A DNA stretch of 64,000 bases, taken from contig CAKTYT010000004.1 of the NCBI GenBank assembly GCA_934633695.1, positions 1 to 64,000 on the forward strand, read 5' to 3'. Each line of letters starts with the position of its first letter. The stretch's first letter is position 1. The notes beneath the pieces were generated by a model. It worked only from the letters and a program-made list of their open reading frames with translations, had not been told where the DNA came from and searched no databases. Position numbers and translations under genes: made by a program. The stretch comes from an uncultured Clostridia bacterium (GTDB taxonomy: Bacteria > Bacillota > Clostridia > Christensenellales > CAG-138). Of this stretch, positions 24,930-31,822 are shown piece by piece.

Positions 24930-25684
24930 ATAACAACGTGCGGAAAATCCTGCAATCGCTGAAGGACGGGAAAATAAGTGTCGATGAAGCACTTTTGAAG
25001 CTTAAAATCGAACCGTTTGAGGATGTAGGCTGTGCAAAGGTCGATTTCCACAGACGCGTGAGGCAGGGGGCATCAGAGGTTATTTATGGTGAAGGAAAAA
25101 CGGCCGAGCAGATCGCGATAATTGTTCGCACAATGGTTGACCATGACCAAAAGCCTGTCCTGATTACACGTCTTTCGGCTCAGGCAGCGGAAGCGGTTTG
25201 CAAGCTTTCAGGTTTAGACCTTGATTACCGCAGTGAAGCCCGCATAGGCATTGTCGGAGAATTGCCAAAGCCCGATGGTATTGGAAAAATTGTCATTGCA
25301 ACAGGCGGAACAAGTGATATGCCCATTGCCGAGGAAGCCGCAGTGACGGCCGAGTTTTATGGAAATGAGGTTGTGAGGCTGTATGATGTAGGTGTTGCAG
25401 GACTGCATCGTCTGCTCTCACACATCGAGGAGGTAATGAGTGCGGCTGTCATTGTTGCCGTCGCAGGAATGGAAGGGGCTTTGCCCGGTGTTATTGCAGG
25501 GCTTGCGGACTGCCCGGTTATTGCCGTGCCGACAAGTGTCGGCTACGGTGCATCGTTTGGCGGACTTGCGGCACTGCTTGCAATGCTCAACTCCTGTGCC
25601 AGCGGACTTTCGACCGTGAATATTGATAACGGCTTTGGTGCAGGTTACCTTGCAAACATGATTAATCACATTGGAGGAAACTGA
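24926..25684 (+). CDS. larB: Nickel-pincer cofactor biosynthesis protein LarB
   Basis: Carboxylates and hydrolyses nicotinic acid adenine dinucleotide, the first step of the pathway. The 252-residue protein has a C-terminal AIR-carboxylase (PurE)-like domain: VIATGGTSDMPIAEEAA, GNEVVRLYDVGVAGLHRL, VVAVAGMEGALPGVIAGL, VAVPTSVGYGASFGGLAALL (partly VPTSVGYGA). The N-terminal part has ASEVIYGEGKT, also typical. The start overlaps larE as ATGA; its stop overlaps larC by one base. Confidence 0.94.
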   Translation: MNNNVRKILQSLKDGKISVDEALLKLKIEPFEDVGCAKVDFHRRVRQGASEVIYGEGKTAEQIAIIVRTMVDHDQKPVLITRLSAQAAEAVCKLSGLDLDYRSEARIGIVGELPKPDGIGKIVIATGGTSDMPIAEEAAVTAEFYGNEVVRLYDVGVAGLHRLLSHIEEVMSAAVIVAVAGMEGALPGVIAGLADCPVIAVPTSVGYGASFGGLAALLAMLNSCASGLSTVNIDNGFGAGYLANMINHIGGN

Positions 25685-26910
25685 TGAAAACTTTATTTTT
25701 TGATTGCAGTATGGGGGCGGCCGGCGATATGATTGCCGCAGCACTCATGGATATTTGCGAAAATAAAAACGAATTTATTGAGCAGCTCAATGTAGTTGGC
25801 ATACCCGGTGTCATTGCTTCGTGGGAAAAATCCGAAAAGTGCGGAATAACCGGCATCCATTTTACGGTAACCGTCAATGGAGAAGAAGAAGGCGAGGAGT
25901 GTCATCATAATCATGAGCACGAGCATCATCACGAGCATCATGAACATTGCCACAGCAGCCTTCACGAGATTGAACATATCGTCTCGCATTTGAGACTTTC
26001 AGAAGCGGTAAAGAAAAATGTTATGTCTGTATACAATCTCATTGCAGAGGCAGAGAGCCATGCACACGGGGTTGAAATTGACAGAATACATTTTCATGAA
26101 GTCGGGTCGATGGATGCATTGGCAGACATTACGGCAGTATGCATGCTGATGGAGAGGATTGCACCTGAGAAAGTTATTGCTTCGCCAATGAACACGGGAG
26201 GGGGACATGTTCACTGTGCCCACGGGATTCTGCCGGTTCCTGCACCTGCAACAGCTCATATTTTGAGGGGAGTGCCGTCGTACCAAAACGGAATAATGAG
26301 TGAACTCTGCACACCTACCGGTGCGGCATTGATAAAGTATTTTGCAGACGAATTCGGAAATATGCCCGTTATGACGACGGACGGAATCGGATACGGAATG
26401 GGTAGGAAGAATTTTGAAACTGCGAATTGCATTCGTGCATTTATAGGAGAATCGGGAAGCGGCAGGGATGAAGTCGTGTGCCTGAACTTCAATGTTGATG
26501 ACATGACGGCAGAATCGATCGGCTTCCTTATGCAGATACTTTTTGATGCAGGGGCAAGGGAAGTTTTCACGGTTCCTTGTGGAATGAAAAAATCGAGACC
26601 AGGTACACTTGTAAGCGTTATTGTAGATGGAGAAAATAAAAATTCAATGTTGAGATTGATTTTCTCTAACAGTACTACGATAGGCATTCGTGAAATACCC
26701 TGCGGAAGGCATGTGCTTGACCGCCGCATGATTCCGATTGAAACGGAATTCGGGACGGTTCATAAAAAGATTTCCGAAGGCTACGGAGTGCGCAGAGAGA
26801 AGTATGAGTATGAGGATCTTGCAATGATCGCAAAAAAAACGGGACGGAGTCTTAAACAAGCAGAAGAGTACGCTGCGGAAAGCGAAAGAATAAGGAACAA
26901 TAATGGATAA
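25684..26910 (+). CDS. larC: Nickel-pincer cofactor nickel insertase LarC (single frame)
   Basis: Inserts nickel into the pincer ligand in a CTP-dependent way. The 408-residue protein opens FFDCSMGAAGDMIAAALMD and carries a His-rich stretch (about residues 77-92, fourteen residues mostly His and Glu) likely to bind nickel. DRIHFHEVGSMDALADI and SPMNTGGGHVHCAHG are family blocks. In Lactiplantibacillus larC is split into larC1/larC2 joined by frameshifting; here one continuous frame is seen. The next gene overlaps its end by eight bases. No larA is in the window. Confidence 0.94.
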   Translation: MKTLFFDCSMGAAGDMIAAALMDICENKNEFIEQLNVVGIPGVIASWEKSEKCGITGIHFTVTVNGEEEGEECHHNHEHEHHHEHHEHCHSSLHEIEHIVSHLRLSEAVKKNVMSVYNLIAEAESHAHGVEIDRIHFHEVGSMDALADITAVCMLMERIAPEKVIASPMNTGGGHVHCAHGILPVPAPATAHILRGVPSYQNGIMSELCTPTGAALIKYFADEFGNMPVMTTDGIGYGMGRKNFETANCIRAFIGESGSGRDEVVCLNFNVDDMTAESIGFLMQILFDAGAREVFTVPCGMKKSRPGTLVSVIVDGENKNSMLRLIFSNSTTIGIREIPCGRHVLDRRMIPIETEFGTVHKKISEGYGVRREKYEYEDLAMIAKKTGRSLKQAEEYAAESERIRNNNG

Positions 26911-27226
26911 CGAATCTGTTTTTGAAAAGATTTATCGAGTTGTCAGTCAGATCCCAAGGGGAAAGGTTGCAACTTACGGTATGGTCGCGACTCTTGCCGG
27001 CAATCCACGCTGGGCACGAGTCGTTGGCTATGCCCTCCATGTCAACCCGGACCCGATGAGAATTCCGTGTTTCCGCGTGGTGAATCGTTTGGGAGAGGTT
27101 TCAAAGGCATTTGCCTTCGGCGGTGAGAACAGACAGCGACAGCTGCTTGAAAATGAGGGCGTTGAGTTTGTCGATGGAAAGGTTGACCTTTCACGCTTTC
27201 TGTGGAGACGGGAGGAAGGCCGCTGA
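26903..27226 (+). CDS. MGMT-like DNA alkyltransferase-domain protein with PCFR site
   Basis: A 107-residue protein matching only the C-terminal DNA-binding/active-site domain of O6-methylguanine methyltransferase: QIPRGKVATYGMVA, ARVVGYALHVNP, then IPCFRVVNRLGE. The usual PCHRV site reads PCFRV: the acceptor Cys remains, but the His that activates it is Phe. Alkyltransferase-like proteins instead lose the Cys (PWHR). It could bind damaged DNA with little transfer activity. It is the last gene of the phoP-lar row and overlaps larC by eight bases. Confidence 0.82.
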   Translation: MDNESVFEKIYRVVSQIPRGKVATYGMVATLAGNPRWARVVGYALHVNPDPMRIPCFRVVNRLGEVSKAFAFGGENRQRQLLENEGVEFVDGKVDLSRFLWRREEGR

Positions 27227-27646
27227 CATTGGAGCAGCTGCGGCAGTTTGAGAATGCTTTATAGGTCCAAGTGCAGCCAAATTTTCGGACAACCGTATCC
27301 GCGAAACATTTATGCCTGCTTAAAAAAAGAAGGTATTGGCACACTGCCGAGCCATACTTTGAGGTTCCTATACAAAACGAAATATGCACACATAATTTCA
27401 TGCAGTTCAGCGGCTGCGGGGTAAACATTATTCACGTCTTTGCAAATAGTAATGGCACTGAGTATCATTACTATTCATAATTGACAAATAATATTGTTGG
27501 TACTATTGAGCATTATTGGCAGATACAGTGCGGTAAACACGCTTGGCTCAACGGAAAGGGCGGCAGTGATTCAGTTGGAGAAAGTATTTTCATCCGACAT
27601 GCAGCCATCAATGTCACGATAAAGGTATCCGATGCATAGATAAAAA
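27227..27646. other. Gene-poor 420-base stretch with a broken open frame
   Basis: No intact gene is seen. On the plus strand one frame is open to a stop at 27478-27480 and continues, in the same frame, for about 50 more codons. The second part (NGKGGSDSVGESIFIRHAA) looks protein-like. There is no convincing start or ribosome site. It may be a decayed gene beside the tRNA or chance. Confidence 0.3.
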
Positions 27647-27686
27647 CGAGTGTTCCACAACATTTCAAATGCTGTAAGGACACTCG
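27647..27686 (-). terminator. Terminator of tRNA-Leu
   Basis: On the minus strand CGAGTGT and ACACTCG close a long hairpin with an inner CATTT/AAATG stem, followed by TTTTT, four bases after the tRNA CCA end. Confidence 0.85.
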
Positions 27687-27689
27687 CCA

Positions 27690-27776
27690 TGGTGCCGGTG
27701 GTGGGACTCGAACCCACACGGTATTGCTACCAACGGATTTTGAGTCCGTCACGTCTGCCAATTCCATCACACCGGC
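27690..27776 (-). tRNA. tRNA-Leu (anticodon CAA)
   Basis: An 87-base class II tRNA including an encoded CCA end. The acceptor arms GCCGGTG and CACCGGC pair; the anticodon stem ACGGA/TCCGT holds the loop CTCAAAA with anticodon CAA (27740-27742 on the complement). A long variable arm and GGTTCGAGTCC T-arm are present. It reads UUG codons. Confidence 0.96.
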
Positions 27777-27796
27777 GATATTGAAAATACAAATTA

Positions 27797-27825
27797 ATTT
27801 TAACACAGGACTGAGAAAAAAGCAA
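27797..27825 (-). promoter_or_regulatory. Promoter of tRNA-Leu
   Basis: Minus-strand TTGCTT (27820-27825) and TAAAAT (27797-27802) with 17 bases between, about 20 bases ahead of the mature 5' end. Confidence 0.65.
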
Positions 27826-27983
27826 CGGAAAAAAGAAAATATTTATCGCAAATAAAATGGATATTATTGCAAACGGTGGAAAACGAGACGGTTTTCGGCA
27901 CTTTTTCGGGCTTTTTTTGCCAAAAAGAGGTTGCTTTCTGCAAATATATTGGGAGGATAGCCGATTCGTTAATTTTTTATGTG

Positions 27984-28012
27984 TTTACAACGGTGGGCTT
28001 TTATGCTATAAT
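27984..28012 (+). promoter_or_regulatory. Promoter of the EF-G-like gene
   Basis: TTTACA (27984-27989) and TATAAT (28007-28012) with 17 bases between, and an extended TGC ahead of the -10. This strong promoter leaves an untranslated leader of about 95 bases. The rest of the 27777-28112 gap shows nothing else besides the tRNA promoter. Confidence 0.85.
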
Positions 28013-28112
28013 TTAGGTTAGTGTGTGTAACCGTTTACGAGATATAGTGCTGTGTGACGCTACACTGATAGAATGATAAATTATTACCACGAGAGGGGAA
28101 ATTGAAAACGAT

Positions 28113-30185
28113 ATGAAAAATTATCAAGCAGACAGCATCCGCAATATTGCCGTTCTTGGCCACGGCGGAGAAGGTAAAACCACTTTGACCGAAGCTATGC
28201 TCTTCAACGCAGGGCTTCTTGATCGCATGGGCAAGGTAGACGACGGAACCACCGTTTCCGACTATGACCCTGAAGAGACTAAAAGGCATATCTCAATAAG
28301 TACTTCTGTTGCTCCCTTCGAGTGGAACGGCAGCAAAGTCAACCTCGTCGATGCTCCCGGATTCTTCGATTTCTACGGCGAAGTCTATGAAGCAATGACT
28401 CTGGCAGATTCCGCAATCGTTGTTTGCGGTGCAGTTGCAGGTCCCGTTGTCGGTACCGAAAAAGCAATGGCAATGTGCAAGAAGGCAAAGATGCCCCGCA
28501 TGATCGTCATCAACCAGATGGATCGTGAGAACGCAAACTTCGATAAGGCAGTTGAAGCGATTCAGGAAAAGTTTGGCGTGACCTGCGTACCCATCCAGCT
28601 GCCCATTGTTGAAAAGGGTGCTTATATCGGTTATGTTGACCTCACCACAATGACTGCAAAGAAATTTGACGGCAAGGGCGAGAAGGAAATTGATATTCCC
28701 GCTGCACTTTCCGCAAGAGCAGAAGAACTTCATGAGACTCTCGTCGAAGCAGCAGCAGAAGGCGATGAAGAACTGATGATGACCTATCTTGACACCATGG
28801 AGCTTAGTCAGGAAGAGCTTATCCGCGGTCTTAACCTCGGTATTGCAGCGGGTGACGTCACTCCCGTTTGCTGCACTTCTGCACTCATGAACGCAGGTGT
28901 TTACACCCTCATGAACAATCTTGTCAGCTATATGCCGACTGCTGACAAGGCAGCAGCACGTCCCGCTGTCAGCGTCAAGACCGGTGAGCCTGTTGAAGTT
29001 AAGCTCGACGGCAAGTTTGCAGCTCAGGTCATTAAGACCGTTGCGGACCCCTTTGTCGGTAAAATCTCAATTATGCGAGTCTATTCCGGTTCTATCGATG
29101 CAAACTTTGCCGCATATAACCCCAATGCAGAAAAGTCCGAAAAATCCGGTACTGTCTACATGATGCGCGGCAAGAATCTCATCAACGTTGATAAAATCGT
29201 TGCAGGAGACATCGGTGCAATGGCAAAACTCCAGTTCACCAATACCGGTGATACCTTGACCGATCCTACCGACCCAGTGAAGTTTGCTCCCATCGAATTC
29301 CCCGTTCCCTGCATCTCCCTCGCAGTTTCTGCAAAGAAGCAGGGTGAAGAAGATAAGGTTATCGCAGGCATTAACCGTATTGCAGAAGAAGATCCCACCA
29401 TCCAGATCGAGAAGAATGCCGAAACCGGCGACGTTCTCATCAAGGGTTTGGGTGAAATGCATATCGACGTTGTCTGTGCAAAGCTCAAGAACAAGTTCAA
29501 GGTCGAAGCAACGCTCTCCGATCCTAAGATTCCCTATCGCGAAACGATCAGGAGCATGGCCGAAGCTGAAGGCAAGCATAAGAAGCAGTCCGGCGGTGCA
29601 GGTCAGTTTGGTGTTGTCCAGATGAGGTTTGAACCTTCACCCACCGGTGAATTCGAATTTGTCAATGCGATTGTCGGCGGTGTTGTTCCCAAGGAATTCA
29701 TTCCCGCTGTTGAAAAGGGTCTTCGTGAGGCAATGGTAAAAGGTGTTCTCGCAGGCTATCCCATGGTCGGCATCAAGGCAACGCTCTATGATGGCAAGTA
29801 CCATCCCGTTGACTCCAAGGAAGTTGCATTCAAGTCTGCTGCAAGGCTTTCCTACAAGGCCGCTTGTGCCAAGGCATCTCCCGTTCTTATTGAACCCATC
29901 TACCGCTATGATGTTCTCGTTCCCAACGAGTACATGGGCGATATCATGGGCGATATGAGCCGCCGCCGCGGTCGCCTCATCGGCACCAACCCCACGGCGG
30001 AAGGAACGGAAGTTATTGCAGAAGCTCCCTTGAGCGAAATGTTCAAGTATGCGACTGACCTCCGCAGCATGACTCAGGGACGCGGTTCGTTCCGCAGTGA
30101 ATTCGTCCGTTATGAAGACGTTCCTGCAAACGTTGCTCAGAAGATCATCGAAAACGCAAAGAAGGACGACGAGGACGACGAATAA
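28113..30185 (+). CDS. Elongation factor G-like GTPase (EF-G paralogue)
   Basis: A 690-residue translational GTPase with all EF-G domains. The G1 loop is GHGGEGKTT (16-24) instead of AHIDAGKTT, and G3 is DAPGFFDF (80-87) instead of DTPGHVDF, so the catalytic His is Phe; G4 is NQMD. These features place it in the EF-G2-like subfamily, as in Thermus EF-G-2, rather than the essential EF-G. It also stands alone, without rpsL/rpsG/tuf. Domain IV carries QSGGAGQFGVV, and the tail is very acidic (KKDDEDDE). GAGGGGAAATT precedes the ATG. It may serve translation under special conditions. Confidence 0.9.
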   Translation: MKNYQADSIRNIAVLGHGGEGKTTLTEAMLFNAGLLDRMGKVDDGTTVSDYDPEETKRHISISTSVAPFEWNGSKVNLVDAPGFFDFYGEVYEAMTLADSAIVVCGAVAGPVVGTEKAMAMCKKAKMPRMIVINQMDRENANFDKAVEAIQEKFGVTCVPIQLPIVEKGAYIGYVDLTTMTAKKFDGKGEKEIDIPAALSARAEELHETLVEAAAEGDEELMMTYLDTMELSQEELIRGLNLGIAAGDVTPVCCTSALMNAGVYTLMNNLVSYMPTADKAAARPAVSVKTGEPVEVKLDGKFAAQVIKTVADPFVGKISIMRVYSGSIDANFAAYNPNAEKSEKSGTVYMMRGKNLINVDKIVAGDIGAMAKLQFTNTGDTLTDPTDPVKFAPIEFPVPCISLAVSAKKQGEEDKVIAGINRIAEEDPTIQIEKNAETGDVLIKGLGEMHIDVVCAKLKNKFKVEATLSDPKIPYRETIRSMAEAEGKHKKQSGGAGQFGVVQMRFEPSPTGEFEFVNAIVGGVVPKEFIPAVEKGLREAMVKGVLAGYPMVGIKATLYDGKYHPVDSKEVAFKSAARLSYKAACAKASPVLIEPIYRYDVLVPNEYMGDIMGDMSRRRGRLIGTNPTAEGTEVIAEAPLSEMFKYATDLRSMTQGRGSFRSEFVRYEDVPANVAQKIIENAKKDDEDDE

Positions 30186-30236
30186 TCATCCTCTTAACTC
30201 AATGCATACAGTGCAATATTGCATAACGATATAATA

Positions 30237-30268
30237 AAAAGGGGTTTCCAAAAGTGGAAACCCCTTTT
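30237..30268 (+). terminator. Terminator of the EF-G-like gene
   Basis: AAAAGGGGTTTCC (30237-30249) pairs perfectly with GGAAACCCCTTTT (30256-30268). Confidence 0.92.
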
Positions 30269-30386
30269 GCATATGAATCGTCGGACAGCAAGTGTAAAGA
30301 TTTATTCGCTGAATAATTTTTTCCAAATATACATAGGCTTAAAGGGACGGTCAAAAGCCGTGAAAATGAAGACTATGAGGTGGAAG

Positions 30387-30683
30387 ATGAATCTTTACAT
30401 TGAAACCAGAGTGTTGAACATCGCAGATTACATTATTGAAACGGGAGCGACAGTGCGTGCGGCAGCAGGCGTTTTCGGAGTATCAAAATCGACTGTACAT
30501 AAAGATATTACAGAAAGGCTTAGGCAGATAAACAAGAACCTCGCAGAGCAGGTTGCAGTTATACTCGAAATTAACCGCGATGAACGACATATTAGGGGAG
30601 GAAGGGCAACCTACCTAAAGTATCACGCCGGGGACGAGCAGGGGTTTGATTTGAAGCACCAGCTCAGGGCGATAAACCATTGA
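30387..30683 (+). CDS. spoIIID: Sporulation transcription factor SpoIIID
   Basis: A mother-cell DNA-binding switch acting after sigma-E. The 98-residue product starts MNLYIETRVLNIADYIIETG, followed by the HTH TVRAAAGVFGVSKSTVHKDI and a basic stretch, nearly matching the family. Start at 30387 with GAGGTGG just upstream; the longer frame to 30219 runs into the preceding terminator and is rejected. ATACAT about 50 bases upstream could be part of a sigma-E promoter, with low certainty. Confidence 0.93.
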   Translation: MNLYIETRVLNIADYIIETGATVRAAAGVFGVSKSTVHKDITERLRQINKNLAEQVAVILEINRDERHIRGGRATYLKYHAGDEQGFDLKHQLRAINH

Positions 30684-30710
30684 TAAGAATAGAAAACATT
30701 TGCAGCGTGA

Positions 30711-30739
30711 TTGAATACGGAGCGAATCTGTGGTAAAAT
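30711..30739 (+). promoter_or_regulatory. Promoter of the QueG-like gene
   Basis: TTGAAT (30711-30716) and TAAAAT (30734-30739), 17 bases apart. Confidence 0.65.
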
Positions 30740-30769
30740 GATGCCAATCGTACATCGGGAGGCTGAAAA

Positions 30770-31822
30770 GTGTACAATGCGGTGAGGACCGTTGCAGAAA
30801 AATATGGGTTTAAAAAAGTTTTTTTTACTCGTCCAATGCGGTTTGACAAGTGCGGGGAAGGGTTTGGACTTGTTTATGATGCTGTGAAAAAGTATCCTTT
30901 TGCAAAAACCATTTTACTGTTTGTTTATCCGTACAAGCCATTTTCCGTTGAAGAAAGAATTCCATCATATTATCTTGCCTCAAACCGTGCATATTTTGCA
31001 TTGAAGGAAACTGCAAAGGAACTTTCGCAAATGGGATTTCGGGCAGAAATTGCAGAAATTCCGTTGAAATTGCAGGCAGTTGAAGCGGGAGTCGGGGTCA
31101 AGTGCCGGAATTCATTGATTGCGTTTGAAGGTTTCGGCACAAGGGTAGTGCTTTCGGCTCTGGCATTGGACAAGCTTGAGCCTATTGATCATAAGGGAAA
31201 AAAAACAGAAGCGAACAGCTGCGGTCAGTGTCAGAGGTGTATGAAAGCATGTCCGGCGAATGCAATTGATGAGACCGGACTGTGCGTTGAAAAATGTATG
31301 CGTTTTCATATGGAAACTGCAATGCATCCGGATTGGGTACGGGAAATACAAAGAACCTACATCGGCTGTGAGGTTTGTCAGTACGCATGCACGAAAAATA
31401 CAGGGTTGATGGGAGAAGCTCCGAGCGAAGAAGTCCGAGAGGCTTTTTCTACCAAAAAACTTATTGCAGGTGACACGAAAGCTGCGAGGCTGCTCACAGG
31501 TAAGAACATGACTTCACGAGGAAAACTCACCGCCGAGGCGATCGCATTCGCAGCGAATGACGATGGATATTGGGAAGAAATTGAACTTGCAGAGCGATCG
31601 AGTGAACAGAATTTACAGTTTGAGGCTGTGCGAGACGCAATACGGTATGCAAAAGAGAGGAAAAAATTTCATGAAAACAAAAAGAAACAGAATTATTGCG
31701 ATAATTGCAGGGGTGATGGTTTTCGCCGCAGCGGCAGTGTGTATTGCAAAGAGTCTGAAGGACAAGGGGTCGCAGCAGGTAATTGCAACCACCTCGCCGA
31801 CCGAAGTGCCGATGCCGAGTGA
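30770..31822 (+). CDS. QueG-like double [4Fe-4S] cluster protein with overrun C-terminus
   Basis: The 350-residue frame starts with GTG behind CGGGAGG. Two Fe-S sites are seen: CGQCQRCMKACP plus CVEKC, and GCEVCQYAC, arranged as in epoxyqueuosine reductase QueG and relatives (C-x2-C-x2-C-x3-CP and a second set). The N-terminal half, however, does not show the cobalamin-binding blocks I would expect, so it may be a relative of unknown substrate. Its last 50 codons overlap the start of the sortase gene by 152 bases in another frame and look like out-of-frame translation. The original stop was probably lost. Confidence 0.7.
   Translation: MYNAVRTVAEKYGFKKVFFTRPMRFDKCGEGFGLVYDAVKKYPFAKTILLFVYPYKPFSVEERIPSYYLASNRAYFALKETAKELSQMGFRAEIAEIPLKLQAVEAGVGVKCRNSLIAFEGFGTRVVLSALALDKLEPIDHKGKKTEANSCGQCQRCMKACPANAIDETGLCVEKCMRFHMETAMHPDWVREIQRTYIGCEVCQYACTKNTGLMGEAPSEEVREAFSTKKLIAGDTKAARLLTGKNMTSRGKLTAEAIAFAANDDGYWEEIELAERSSEQNLQFEAVRDAIRYAKERKKFHENKKKQNYCDNCRGDGFRRSGSVYCKESEGQGVAAGNCNHLADRSADAE

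Noticed and set aside
25684..26910. Programmed frameshift splitting larC
   Set aside because: The gene is one uninterrupted frame of normal total length.
28113..30185. Canonical EF-G (fusA)
   Set aside because: G1 and G3 motifs differ (GHGGEGKTT, PGFFDF) and the str operon context is missing.
30219..30386. N-terminal extension of SpoIIID
   Set aside because: It begins inside the terminator of the EF-G-like gene and adds residues not seen in SpoIIID; the ATG at 30387 has a good ribosome site.
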